The notes under the pieces are model-generated. The model was not told the DNA's origin. It saw only the letters and a program-made list of their open reading frames with translations, and did not search any database. This document shows, piece by piece, positions 24,501 to 35,643 of a DNA stretch of 64,000 nucleotides. The stretch is from Tachypleus tridentatus. Its lineage: Eukaryota; Arthropoda; Merostomata; Xiphosura; Limulidae. The DNA is taken from assembly GCF_004210375.1 (NCBI RefSeq), contig NC_134834.1:16981027-17045026 (forward strand), in the 5' to 3' direction. Numbering within the stretch: position 1 is the first letter of the stretch; each line of letters begins with the position of its first letter. A program made the translations under genes and the position numbers.

Positions 24501-25202
24501 GCTCATTATCAATACGGTGTAGACAGGATAAGAAGACTTTAGCTCATTATCAATACGGTGTAGACAGGATAAGTAGACTTTAGCTCATTATCAATACGGT
24601 GTAGACAGGGTAAGTATACTTTAGCTCATTATCAATACGGTGTGGACAGGGTAAGTAGACTTTAGCTCATTATCAATACGGTGTGGACAGGGTAAGTATA
24701 CTTTAGCTCATTATCAATACGGTGTGGTCAGGGTAAGTAGACTTTAGCTCATTATCAATACGGTGTAGACAGGGTAAGTATACTTTAGCTCATTATCAAT
24801 ACGGTGTGGACAGGGTAAGTAGACTTTAGCTCATTATCAATACGGTGTAGACAGGGTAAGTAGACTTTAGCTCATTATCAATACAGTGTAGACAGGGTAA
24901 GTAGACTTTAGCTCATTATCAATACAGTGTAGACAGGGTAAGTAGACTTTAGCTCATTATCAATACGGTGTAGACAGGGTAAGTAGACTTTAGCTCATTA
25001 TCAATACGGTGTAGACAGGGTAAGTAGACTTTAGCTCATTACCAATACGGTGTGGTCAGGGTAAGTAGACTTTAGCTCATTATCAATACGGTGTGGTCAG
25101 GGTAAGTAGACTTTAGCTCATTATCAATACGGTGTAGACAGGGTAAGTAGACTTTAGCTCATTATCAATACGGTGTGGTCAGGGTAAGTAGACTTTAGCT
25201 CA
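21573..25202 (+). repeat. Minisatellite C, 41-bp unit made of an exon-intron junction, about 88 copies
   Basis: The first unit is genic: the last 21 bases of exon d (TATCAATACGG...GACAGG) plus the following intron GTAAGTAGACTTTAGCTCAT. This 41-bp block is repeated to 25202. A short first unit (GTAAGTAGACAAATACGG) also occurs at 21780-21810 and near 22320. Most copies keep ACAGG|GTAAGT; others read ACAGGATAAG, which removes the GT. Variants GTGTGGTCAGG, TAAGTATAC and TAAGAAGAC recur in ordered blocks. Confidence 0.97.
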
Positions 25203-25220
25203 CCACAGTTTCAAAATCTC

Positions 25221-28200
25221 ACCAACATTTAAAACATACAACATCACACAATATTTTGACATGACCAACATTTAAAACATACAGCATCACACAATATTGT
25301 GACATGACCAACATTTAAAACATACAGCATCACACGATATTGTGACATGACCAACATTTAAAACATACAACATCACACGATATTGTGACATGACCAACAT
25401 TTGAAACATACAGCATCACACAATATTGTGACATGACCAACATTTAAAACATACAGCATCACACAATATTGTGACATGACCAACATTTAAAACATACAGC
25501 ATCACACGATATTGTGACATGACCAACATTTAAAACATACAGCATCACACAATATTGTGACATGACCAACATTTAAAAATACATACAGCATCACACGATA
25601 TTGTGACATGACCAACATTTAAAACATACAGCATCACACAATATTGTGACGCGACCAACATTTAAAAACATACAACATCACACGATATTTTGACATGACC
25701 AACATTTAAAACATACAACATCACAATAATATTGTGACATGACCAACATTTAAAACATACAACATCACACGATATTGTGACATGACCAACATTTAAAACA
25801 TACAACATCACACAATGATATTGCGGACATGACCAACATTTAAAACATACAGCATCACACAATGTTGTGACATGACCAACATTTAAAACATACAACATCA
25901 CACAATATTGTGACATGACCAACATTTAAAAACATACAGCATCACACAATATTGTGACATGACCAACATTTAAAAACATACAACATCACACAATATTGTG
26001 ACATGACCAACATTTAAAACATACAACATCACACAATATTGTGACATGACCAACATTTAAAACATACAACATCACACGATATTTTGACATGACCAACATT
26101 TAAAACATACAACATCACACAATATTGTGACATGACCAACATTTAAAACATACAACATCACACGATATTGTGACATGACCAACATTTAAAACATACAACA
26201 TCACACGATATTGTGACATGACCAACATTTAAAACATACAGCATCACACAATATTGTGACATGACCAACATTTAAAACATACAACATCACACAATATTGT
26301 GACATGACCAACATTTAAAACATACAACATCACACAATATTGTGACATGACCAACATTTAAAACATACAACATCACACGATATTGTGATCTGATCAACGT
26401 TTGAAACATACAACATCACACGATATTTTGACATGACCAACATTTAAAACATACAACATCACACGATATTTTGACATGACCTACGTTTGAAACATACAAC
26501 ATCACACGATATTTTGACATGACCAACATTTAAAACATACAACATCACACGATATTTTGACATGACCAACATTTAAAACATACAGCATCACACAATATTG
26601 TGACATGACCAACATTTAAAACATACAACATCACACGATATTTTGACATGACCAACATTTAAAACATACAACATCACACAATATTGTGACATGATCAACG
26701 TTTGAAACATACAACATCACACGATATTTTGACATGACCAACATTTAAAACATACAACATCACACGATATTTTGACATGACCAACATTTAAAACATACAG
26801 CATCACACGATATTGTGACATGACCAACATTTAAAACATACAGCATCACACAATATTGTGACATGACCAACATTTAAAAAATACATGCAACATCACACGA
26901 TATTTTGACATGACCAACATTTAAAACATACAATATCACACAATATTGTGACATGACCAACATTTAAAACATACAAACATCACACGATATTGTGACATGA
27001 CCAACATTTAAAACATACAACATCACACGATATTGTGACATGACCAACATTTAAAACACATACAAAGCATCACACGATATTGTGACATGACCAACATTTA
27101 AAACATACAGCATCACACAATATTGTGACATGACCAACATTTAAAACATACAACATCACACGATATTGTGACATGACCAACATTTAAAACATACAACATC
27201 ACACGATATTGTGACATGACCAACATTTAAAACATACAACATCACACAATATTGTGACATGACCAACATTTTAAACATACAACATCACACGATATTGTGA
27301 CATGACCAACATTTAAAACATACAACATCACACGATATTGTGACATGACTAACATTTAAAACATACATACAACATCACGATATTGTGACATGACCAACAT
27401 TTAAAACATACAGCATCACACAATATTGTGACATGACCAACATTTAAAACATACAACATCACACAATACTGTGACATGACCAACATTTAAAACATACAAC
27501 ATCACACGATATTGTGACATGACCAACATTTAAAACATACAACATCACACGATATTGTGACATGACCAACATTTAAAACATACAGCATCACACAATATTG
27601 TGACATGACCAACATTTAAAACATACAACATCACACAATATTGTGACATGACCAACATTTAAAACATACAGCATCACACAATATTGTGACATGACCAACA
27701 TTTAAAACATACAACATCACACAATATTGTGACATGACCAACATTTAAAACATACAGCATCACACGATATTGTGACATGACCAACATTTAAAACATACAA
27801 CATCACACAATATTGTGACATGACCAACATTTAAAACATACATCATCACACGATATTGTGACATGACCAACATTTAAAACTTACAACATCACACGATATT
27901 TTGACATGACCAACATTTAAAACATACAACATCACACAATATTGTGACATGACCAACATTTAAAACATACAACATCACACAATATTGTGACATGACCAAC
28001 ATTTAAAACATACAACATCACACGATATTGTTTCATGGCCAACATTTAAAACATACAACATCACACGATATTTTGACATGACCAACATTTAAAACATACA
28101 ACATCACACGATATTTTGACATGACCAACATTTAAAACATACAACATCACACGATATTTTGACATGACCAACATTTAAAACATACAGCATCACACGATAT

Positions 28201-28541
28201 TTTGACATGACCAACATTTAAAACATACATCATCACACGATATTGTGACATGACCAACATTTAAAACATACAACATCACACAATATTGTGACATGACCAA
28301 CATTTAAAACATACAACATCACACAATATTGTGACATGACCAACATTTAAAACATACAACATCACACAATATTGTGACATGACCAACATTTAAAACATAC
28401 AGCATCACACGATATTGTGACATGACCAACATTTAAAACATACAACATCACACAATATTGTGACATGACCAACATTTAAAACATACAACATCACTGAATA
28501 TTGTGATCTGATCAACGTTTGAAATATAGAATATGACACAC
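25221..28541 (+). repeat. Minisatellite D, 43-bp unit, about 77 copies
   Basis: Unit phrases are GACATGACCAACATTTAAAA, CATACAACATCACA and CGATATTGT or CAATATTGT. The CAATATTGT version contains the perfect 12-bp palindrome CACAATATTGTG. The array starts about 18 bp after array C with no shared sequence and ends in a diverged copy (GATCAACGTTTGAAATATAG). Since 43 is not a multiple of three, frames inside it are short. Confidence 0.97.
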
Positions 28542-28761
28542 ATTTTGACTTTGACCTGGCCGTTATCTACATGGTATTCCGATGGGTCAACGGGTTCTTA
28601 AGATCCATCAATTATCAAAATAGAATAATCAGAGTTTTGATATTAAACTAAAACAACGCAATAAATGTTTGTTTAGAAGAGAAACATTTATCAGTTGAAA
28701 TTTTTTTATCCGTTAGTAAAAACTCAAATTTCTATGAAAATCCTATTCACGTACTTAATTA

Positions 28762-29021
28762 GGCCCGGCATGGCCAAACGTGATAAGGCGTGCGACTCGT
28801 AATCTGAGGGTCGTGGGTTCGAATCCCCATCGCACCAAACATGCTCGTCCTTTCAGCCGTGGAGGCGTTATAATGTAATGATCAATCCCACTATTCGTTG
28901 GTAAAAGAGTAGTCCAAGAGTTGGCGGTGGTTCCCTCTAGTCTTACACTGCTAAATTAGGGACGGCTAGCACAGATAGCCCTGGAGTAGCTTTGTGCGAA
29001 ATTCCAAAACAAACAAACAAA
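28762..29021 (+). mobile_element. SINE family 1, near full length
   Basis: Head GGCCCGGCATGGCCAAACG, anticodon region CTCGTAATCTGAGGG, B box GGTTCGAATCC, body with a short internal deletion near 28930 and (AAAC)n tail. The CGT anticodon loop and head resemble tRNA-Thr(CGT). Confidence 0.92.
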
Positions 29022-29799
29022 TATTTCACGAAAAAAAATTATCTTTAAATGCTTAGTTAACTATCTTTTAAAAAACAAAATCTCTGGCATCGGACCTGTA
29101 GGTCCCAGCCTTATTCTGAAAAGGGCCGTTTACCCAGTCACAGGGTATCTAATCAATCATAGTAAATTTTAAAAATCAATTCGCCAGCCGCCAGTGTAAT
29201 CCGTCCTCGAGCCAATGTCTGGCTCATTTCACTTTCGCTGCTCTCGTCCAGTTCTCCCGTCCTTCCTCTCACTCACAAATACCCCACTCCATTTTTGAAA
29301 TATTAAAAAACAAAGTAAAAATTCCACGGATATTTAAAAATTTTCTCATGTAAGGGGACGAAGAGGAACTACAACGTTCCTGAACACCCCAGTTGGAGAG
29401 AGAATTCTTCTGATTTCTCTCTCTCTAAACTAAACCCCTGCCACGTTATTTTGCGTTTGCGTTTTTTAAAAAACATTCCTCTGTTCTATGTAATGAACTA
29501 AGCCTAATGAACTAAGTCACTTGAAATAAGGACGTTTTATAAAGTTCAGACGTCACGATTACCAAAATATCTCCGATCAGTCGGAAGCTATTATAATCCT
29601 CCTGCCTCAATCCCCCGCAAATTTCAGCATTTGATAGTGACAGGGGGGTATACAGGGGGTGAAAATGTCAAAAGGAAAAGGGATACGTGAAAAGATTCTA
29701 GGCTCGAGTTCCGAGCACAATGTCTCCTGTTTTCCAGTTTTATACGTCATAATATGTCGTTTATTAAAGATTAAAATCGAAAAACGAGTGAGATGGATT
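29022..29799. other. No gene recognised
   Basis: C/T-rich stretch (29180-29290) and AT-rich flanks. It may be 5' sequence of the Penelope-like element that follows, but no reverse transcriptase motif was seen. A GGGTATCTAATC phrase at about 29141 resembles a small-subunit rRNA motif by chance only. Confidence 0.5.
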
Positions 29800-30540
29800 G
29801 TTTTATCCCATTGTTTGTGTTTTAGATACATTGTTTAATGAAAACATTCTTCAGTTATGCCGAGAAAACCCACGTGTAGAGAAAAATATATCCCACAAAT
29901 TAAAACATCACGAAACCATATACTGCTGTATACCATATATTCCCGACATCAGCAGAAATGTAACCAACATTTGGCAAAAACTAGTAAAAAATATGACATT
30001 CCAGTTAATACCAAATTTATTCAAAAACCAGGCACAAAACTGAGGTCTATACTATGTAAAAACTACACTGGCAAACACCACACCAACGTTATTTATAAAA
30101 TACAACATGATTATTGCCACGACTTCTATATTGGAGAAACAAGTAGAAAAATGGAAACCAGATTCAAAGAACATAAAAAGTCACCTTCACACGTTTTCGA
30201 ACACTGCAAATCAAATAAACACAACATAACCATAGAAAACACTCAGATACTAAATAAAGAAACAAACATAAACAAACGCAAAATTAAAAAAGCCTTACTT
30301 ATACAACAAATCAAGCCCAAAATAAACCAATACAAAGGAACACCTTTATACCTATATTAATAAATATATCCAACAGCTAAGCACGCCCTCTACATTCCGA
30401 CACTCAGTTACGCAACCCCTTTCAAACATATGGTCAGCTATCGGTCAGTTACCTCTTCCTTTCTTTGTGAACCTGACGATGACCGAAGACGTTGTTCGCT
30501 CCTCTACGTAAAATAATAATAATTTCGAAACCATTATTCA
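29800..30540 (+). mobile_element. Penelope-like element 3' part with GIY-YIG domain
   Basis: An open frame at 29857-30357 (167 codons) ends in a GIY-YIG endonuclease: VIYKIQHDYC, DFYIGETSRKMETRFKEHKK, VFEHCKSNKHNITIENTQIL, and a lysine-rich end. GIY, YIG and the following arginine (METRF) are all kept, as is the EH before the central region. This is the carboxy-terminal endonuclease of Penelope-like retroelements, used to cut the target. The reverse transcriptase half is absent. After the stop comes a tail, TGACGATGACCGAAGACG and GTTGTTCGCTC, shared with a second copy at 48480-48625. Confidence 0.85.
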
Positions 30541-30568
30541 TTGTTGATCAGTTCTTATCATGTAATGA

Positions 30569-30660
30569 TCAGGCGTGGCCCAACGGTTAGCGTACCCAGA
30601 CTGTGAATTTTAATATTCAGGGTCCGAATATCCAGTTTCTGCTTAAAGGTGTTAAACGCA
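30569..30660 (+). mobile_element. tRNA-derived SINE head, family 5
   Basis: GGCGTGGCCCAACGGTTAGC resembles an A box and AGGGTCCGAATATCC a B box. Similar heads occur at 42001 and, reversed, at 48660. Confidence 0.5.
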
Positions 30661-30686
30661 TTAGGACTATAGATACACGACAAGAG

Positions 30687-30961
30687 GGCCCGGCATGGCC
30701 AGGTGGTTAAGTCACACGACTCGTAATCTGAGGGGTGCGAGTTCGAATCCCCGTCACACCAAATTTGCTCGCCCTTTCAGCTGTGAGGGCGTTATAACGT
30801 GACGGTCGATCCCACTGTTCGTTTGTAAAAATGTAGCCCAAGAATTGGCAGTGGGTGGTGATGACTAGCTGCCTTCCCTCTAGTCTTACACTGCTAAATT
30901 ATGGAGCTAGCGCAGATAGATCTCGTGTAGCTTTGCGCGAAATTCAAAACAAACAAACAAA
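30687..30961 (+). mobile_element. SINE family 1, full length
   Basis: GGCCCGGCATGGCCAGGTGG head, B box AGTTCGAATCC, complete body and (AAAC)n tail. Confidence 0.93.
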
Positions 30962-31330
30962 TTTGCTACTATTTTACGAAACGTCACCTAGCGTGGAAAT
31001 TGGAAAACAATATCAGTTCAAACTGTCATATTTATTTATTTGTTAGGATATCTGTATCTCAGCCACTCAATAATAAGGTTTCATTTCAAAAATATCCTTA
31101 CGAAATAAATGAGTTTCAAACAAAACATTCCAACGTTGACTGACTGTGTGATACTCTTGTTAGTTCTTCTAGAATATCACAAGAATGTGTGAAAATAATG
31201 TCACTAGTTTTTGTTTATCGAAATGTTTTCTTTAGGATATCCCACCTCAAAACATAAGTATGATTCGTAAGTATGGTGAGAAATTCCACCATGTGGAAGA
31301 CAGGGGAATTGGAAATGATAAGAATGCGAT

Positions 31331-31593
31331 TTTGTAGTAGGCTTAATGTTACGATTCATCGCATGCATTCATTTTAAAGTAGGCTTAGTGTAATTAGGAT
31401 TCAACGTACGGTGTAACGAGTGACTTTTAAATTCGAAAAATAGAATTAGAAAAACAAAACACAAAAAAACACCATTGCACTTGACGATAGAGAATCATAT
31501 TTTGTAGTAGGCTTAATGTTACGATTCATCGCATGCATTTATTTTAAAGTAGGCTTAGTGTAATTAGAATTCAACGTACGGTGTAACGAGTGA
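31331..31593 (+). repeat. 93-bp direct duplication, 170 bp apart
   Basis: 31331-31423 and 31501-31593 start TTTGTAGTAGGCTTAATGTT and end GGTGTAACGAGTGA, with about two differences. The 77 bp between them is A-rich. Confidence 0.9.
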
Positions 31594-31629
31594 GGAAGAG
31601 AAATTTATCTGAAACAGAAAAAAAAAAAT

Positions 31630-31757
31630 GCTCCCTGGTGGCAAAGCTGAATGTATGCGGAACAGCACCGCTAGAATCCGAGTTTCGATACCCGTGACGG
31701 GCAGATCACAGATAGCCCATTGTGTATCTTTGTGCTTATTTCCAAACGTACGAACAG
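31630..31757 (+). mobile_element. SINE family 2 (tRNA-derived)
   Basis: GCTCCCTGGTGGCAAAGC head, GAGTTTCGATACCC B box, then CAGATAGCCCATTGTGTA and TTTGTGCTTATTTCCAAACG tail. Similar to copies at 33611, 41117, 57888, 58108, 58698 and 63256. Confidence 0.75.
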
Positions 31758-31779
31758 AAGAAAATATATTTTAATTTTT

Positions 31780-31982
31780 CAAACATGTTCGCCCTTTCAG
31801 CCGTGGGGACGTTTTAATGTGATGGTGAATCCCACTATTCGTTGATAAAAGAGTAGTCCAAGAATTGGCGGAGGGTAGTGATGACTAGCTGCCTTCCCTC
31901 TAGTCTTACACTGCTAAATTAGGGACGGCTAAAGCAGATAGTCATCGTGTAGCTTTGCGCAAAAATCCAACACAAACAAACA
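31780..31982 (+). mobile_element. SINE family 1, headless body
   Basis: Starts at AAACATGTTCGCCCTTTCAG, just after the family 2 copy, and runs to the (AAAC)n tail. The tRNA-like head is missing, by 5' truncation or fusion. Confidence 0.85.
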
Positions 31983-32201
31983 TTTATTATTGTTTTGGTG
32001 CTGTTATCTTTTGTGCAGTTGATGAATAATGAAACATTTGTTTTCTCTATGATTAAAAATATATAATAAAACCTTATATAACAATTAAACTGAGTTTGGA
32101 TGCAGAATATTTGTGGTTATTAGCCTTCTTGTTGTCTTTTTTTAAAAAATAAAAATTATGTGAACATAAATAACTTAGTTATTGTTTTTTTTCTTTTTCA
32201 G

Positions 32202-32272
32202 CACAAAGCGAGAGTTTTATCTTTACTAGAGAAGGCTAGGAAAGTCAACCCATCCCTTCCCGCTTACGATGG
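32202..32272 (+). CDS. TBC1D2: Rab-GAP exon e
   Basis: After TTCTTTTTCAG it reads HKARVLSLLEKARKVNPSLP, then AYD and donor GATGG|GTAGGT with two bases left over. It follows exon d in phase and resembles the conserved linker phrase (LLEEARKxNPSLPxY) of TBC1D2 proteins. Nothing exonic was recognised in the 10.6 kb between exons d and e. Confidence 0.85.
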
Positions 32273-33610
32273 GTAGGTTTATTGTGTCACCTTGACGATT
32301 TCAAAATCTCTATATTATTTAATTTTTGAAGTGAGAGGTATCTGTAACTTTCCGATACAGTGTTTGACTACGTTACATTAAACTTGTTTTGGAGTTTCTT
32401 CACGTCATTACAGTCTATGTTGCTATGTTCAATCATGCTCTATTTGACAACATTGTATCTCGATGACAGTCGTGTTTTCCACTCAAATGGCTCTACCACA
32501 CACCATTCTTCCGTGTATGCTTTCCATAATCCATATAGTGTACGATAATGATGCCTTCCCAGCGAAGTTTTCAATATTTCGATCACACAGTAATTCGAAA
32601 ACTTGACTATTATGTCTCCTATGGAATAGCTTATCTTTATTTCATTCTGAAGCTACTTTAAATACGCGATAGTTAAATGAGAGCAAACCTTATCTTGGCT
32701 AGTAAATATGCTTTTGGTCATTTTCCCGTACAATACCAGTATTTCTACGTTGACAAAGGGTTCAGAACGTTGATCTGATAATGTGAAAAGTTCATTTTTA
32801 CCTTTATATTCACTTTTATAATCACTAACTTACCCTTAGCAGCGATTGTATCAACTGTTAATCACAAATCTATTCGAAAATATTTCGCAACTTGCTGTGT
32901 ACCAGTTTTTAAAATTGTTTCACCCTTTGACCAGCAGGGAATGGCAAGTGGCGTATTATACTTATGAAGGAAATATATGCTTCATCTATTGTCACCAACA
33001 CTACCATTATGCCCCGGGTCATACAGTTGATTTTTCTTTCCTGGGTATACCAAACAAACAACTTGAATACACGTAACTTCTGCGTTTTTCCAGAAGGAAA
33101 TCTTTCTCGGTTATGTTGTGAATGTTGCCTGGAAAACATGGAAGGCTTTTACCACTAACGTTTGCGTTCGTGGATCCTCGTCTGTTACGAGACACTGCGC
33201 TTTGCTTACTATGATTAGGGTATGACTTGTTACAGGTCTCTTTCCGTATGGTCGTGACACCCCAAGTTGATTCACATTTCTTTTTTTCCCATGAAGTACA
33301 ATGGATATCCTCGTCTTCTAAAACTCGAGACCTGAATATATCCTTATGATTTAAGTATATGAATATTATGTATCGAAAAGTGCTGTTACATAATTTTTCC
33401 AAAAGTAATTAGTTTTCAATGACGTGAAATTACCTACTAGTCGCTAAAATATTCTCAAAATGTAATCCTAATACATTTTTTTTCCACCGCGACTTTATAC
33501 CTGCTGTCGTTGTTAGGTGATCTAGTGATCTACACGTTCAAAGTTGTTTTAATATAACGTATACACTCTTTCACACGAAGTATGGTCACTCTAATGGATA
33601 TCTGGAAGTA

Positions 33611-33667
33611 CCTGTGATGGCCAGAGAAAAGATAGCCCATTGTGTTGTTTTGTGTTTAATTTCAAAT
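33611..33667 (+). mobile_element. SINE family 2 fragment
   Basis: Keeps only GTGATGGCCAGAGAAAAGAT and AGCCCATTGTGTTGTTTTGT. Confidence 0.55.
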
Positions 33668-34086
33668 GAGTTGCGGTTGCTTTAGAATGTTACTATCAGG
33701 TTTCATATGTAAATTATGATTACTCTAACTAATTACCGTAATATTTGTTTGATAAATTACATGTTACTCTTGTGAATATTTGTAAGAATTATTTGAGGAA
33801 TTTTTCTTACTCTAACGAGTTGCTGGAAGTCTCCAGAGATAAATTAAAGTTGCTATGGTGATTTACGTCTAAATCTCTTATAATCACGCAGATTTTTTAC
33901 CGTATTTTACTTCTTGTTCTTTGTAGTTGTCAAAGCAGTTTTTAAAGACTGTAGATATTGTTTTGAAGGTTCTAACTTGCTGTCATGGTTTATTGTTTTA
34001 CACGCACACACGTGTTGTCAGCGTTAACTAGGTTCCAACAATAACATTGTTTCGTTCTGACCTTCTCAAGTGATCATAATAGAATA

Positions 34087-34361
34087 GGCCCGGCATGGCC
34101 AAGCGCGTTAAGGCGTGCGACTCGTAATCTGAGGGTCGCAGGTTCGCATCCCCGTCGCGCCAAACATGCTCGCCCTTTCAGCCGTGGGGCGTTATAATGT
34201 AACAGTCAATCCCACTATTCGTTGGTAAAAGAGTAGCCCAAGAGTTGGCGGTGGGTGGTGATGACTAGCTGCCTTCCCTCTAGTCTGACACTGCTAAATT
34301 AGGGACGGCTAGCACAGATAGCCCTCGAGTAGCTTTACGCAAATTCCAAAACAAACAAACA
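34087..34361 (+). mobile_element. SINE family 1, full length
   Basis: Complete, well conserved copy: GGCCCGGCATGGCCAAGCGC head, B box GGTTCGCATCC, GCTACTCGAGGG-type end and (AAAC)n tail. Confidence 0.93.
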
Positions 34362-35344
34362 TAATAGAACCTTCGCTGACTTATAGATAAATATATTGGC
34401 TTATCCTAGCCTCCTTAAGTGGTCGTAATAATGGTTTTGTTTCTTGACGTAATACAGTGGTGAGTGTAAAAGGTCACCCTAAACAAAACACTCCATCCCC
34501 TCATTTGTATGACGAACTTGTTTTGTTCAGAGCAAAAATAAAAATATGAACCGAGGCTCGAATAACGATTTTGAAGTTATTTGCCAATGAGCGAAAACCG
34601 TTGTTCTGCGGAGCTAATTGAAAAACGTGATCCGGTTCGTTCAAAGAACGTTTTTTCTTGAATTAATGAAAACAGTAACTAACTTGAACATTACTTAAAG
34701 AAACAATATTTGAGTGTTCTTCTGGTTGAAGAATTCCCTTGCCTTCGCTTCTCAAAATATTATTTTTTATTAAAGACGTTTCAGCTTGAAGCTCTCTATC
34801 AGGTGAGAGCTCAAAGCTTCTTGTGAAATTTTGTGACAATTCGGTTAGTAGTAGAAACGCTAAGAAGAAAATTATATTAATCTAACGTTGCTGAACAAAG
34901 ACACCTATAGGAGCTGCTAAATACAGAATACATAGAAACCGAAATCAAAAGGAAACTGCAAATGTTCAGAGTCTCAGCTGTTACTGAACGGTTTGCTCTG
35001 AATACAAAGAGGATTATCTTTTGCCATACAAAATGAAATTTGTGTCTCTGATTATGTTTCAAGCATTTTATCCGTTGTTAAGGTCAAAGATACGCGTGCT
35101 CTGTCTTCCACAGGTCACAAACCCTACGTTTTAGCGTTTTAAAGCCACAAACCTACCGCTGAGCCACTGTTGGTCGATAAACCCGTTATTGTCGAGTTTC
35201 TTCTTGGGTTATTATTTTTTCGTTGATAACCATGATTATCGAAGATTAGTGTGATAACCGTTAACATTTTAACACGGAAAAGAAGTCAACTTTAACACGT
35301 TAAAATCTTTTTTGCCGTTATTAATTAAAGTGTGTGTGTTTTTT

Positions 35345-35457
35345 TTTCGTATATCAAAGCCATAAAAGGTTACGTGCTCAGCCCACCGAGGGGAATCGAA
35401 CCCCTGATTTTAACGTTCTAAATCCGAAGACATACCACTGTACTAGCGGGGGGCAGT
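35345..35457 (-). mobile_element. SINE family 3 (tRNA-derived)
   Basis: Reverse sense: head ending CCCGCTAGTACAGTGGTATG, B box GGGGTTCGATTCCCCTCGG, tail GGCTTTGATATACGA. Confidence 0.7.
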
Positions 35458-35643
35458 TAATTAAGGATATATAAATAGTGCTATTTTTTTAAAGATACAA
35501 TATAGAATTATTGAACGTTTATAGAACAAGTAATAGCAAAAATGGAGGAAAATGAGGGCTATGATATAAAAGTCTAATTGATAAACGAGTGTTACACTTA
35601 ACCACAGTGAATGAACGTTGTTATATGGGGTTGCTTATGGAAG

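Noticed and set aside
11961..28541. CRISPR-like repeat arrays
   Set aside because: Units are contiguous without unique spacers, and the host is a eukaryote with spliced genes.
28762..28840. Functional tRNA-Thr gene
   Set aside because: The tRNA-like sequence is the head of a ~270-bp SINE, with mismatched stems and a SINE body and tail; the same applies to all other copies.
29130..29165. Mitochondrial small-subunit rRNA fragment (GGGTATCTAATC)
   Set aside because: Only a dozen bases match; flanking sequence does not resemble rRNA.
31236..31275. Micro-exon of the Rab-GAP gene (TTTAG|GATATCCC ... GATTC|GTAAGT)
   Set aside because: Its 31-nt length would break the phase between exons d and e, which already join in frame.
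33019..33402. 127-codon - frame as a gene
   Set aside because: No recognisable domain, no fitting splice sites, and overlapped by unrelated + frames of similar length.
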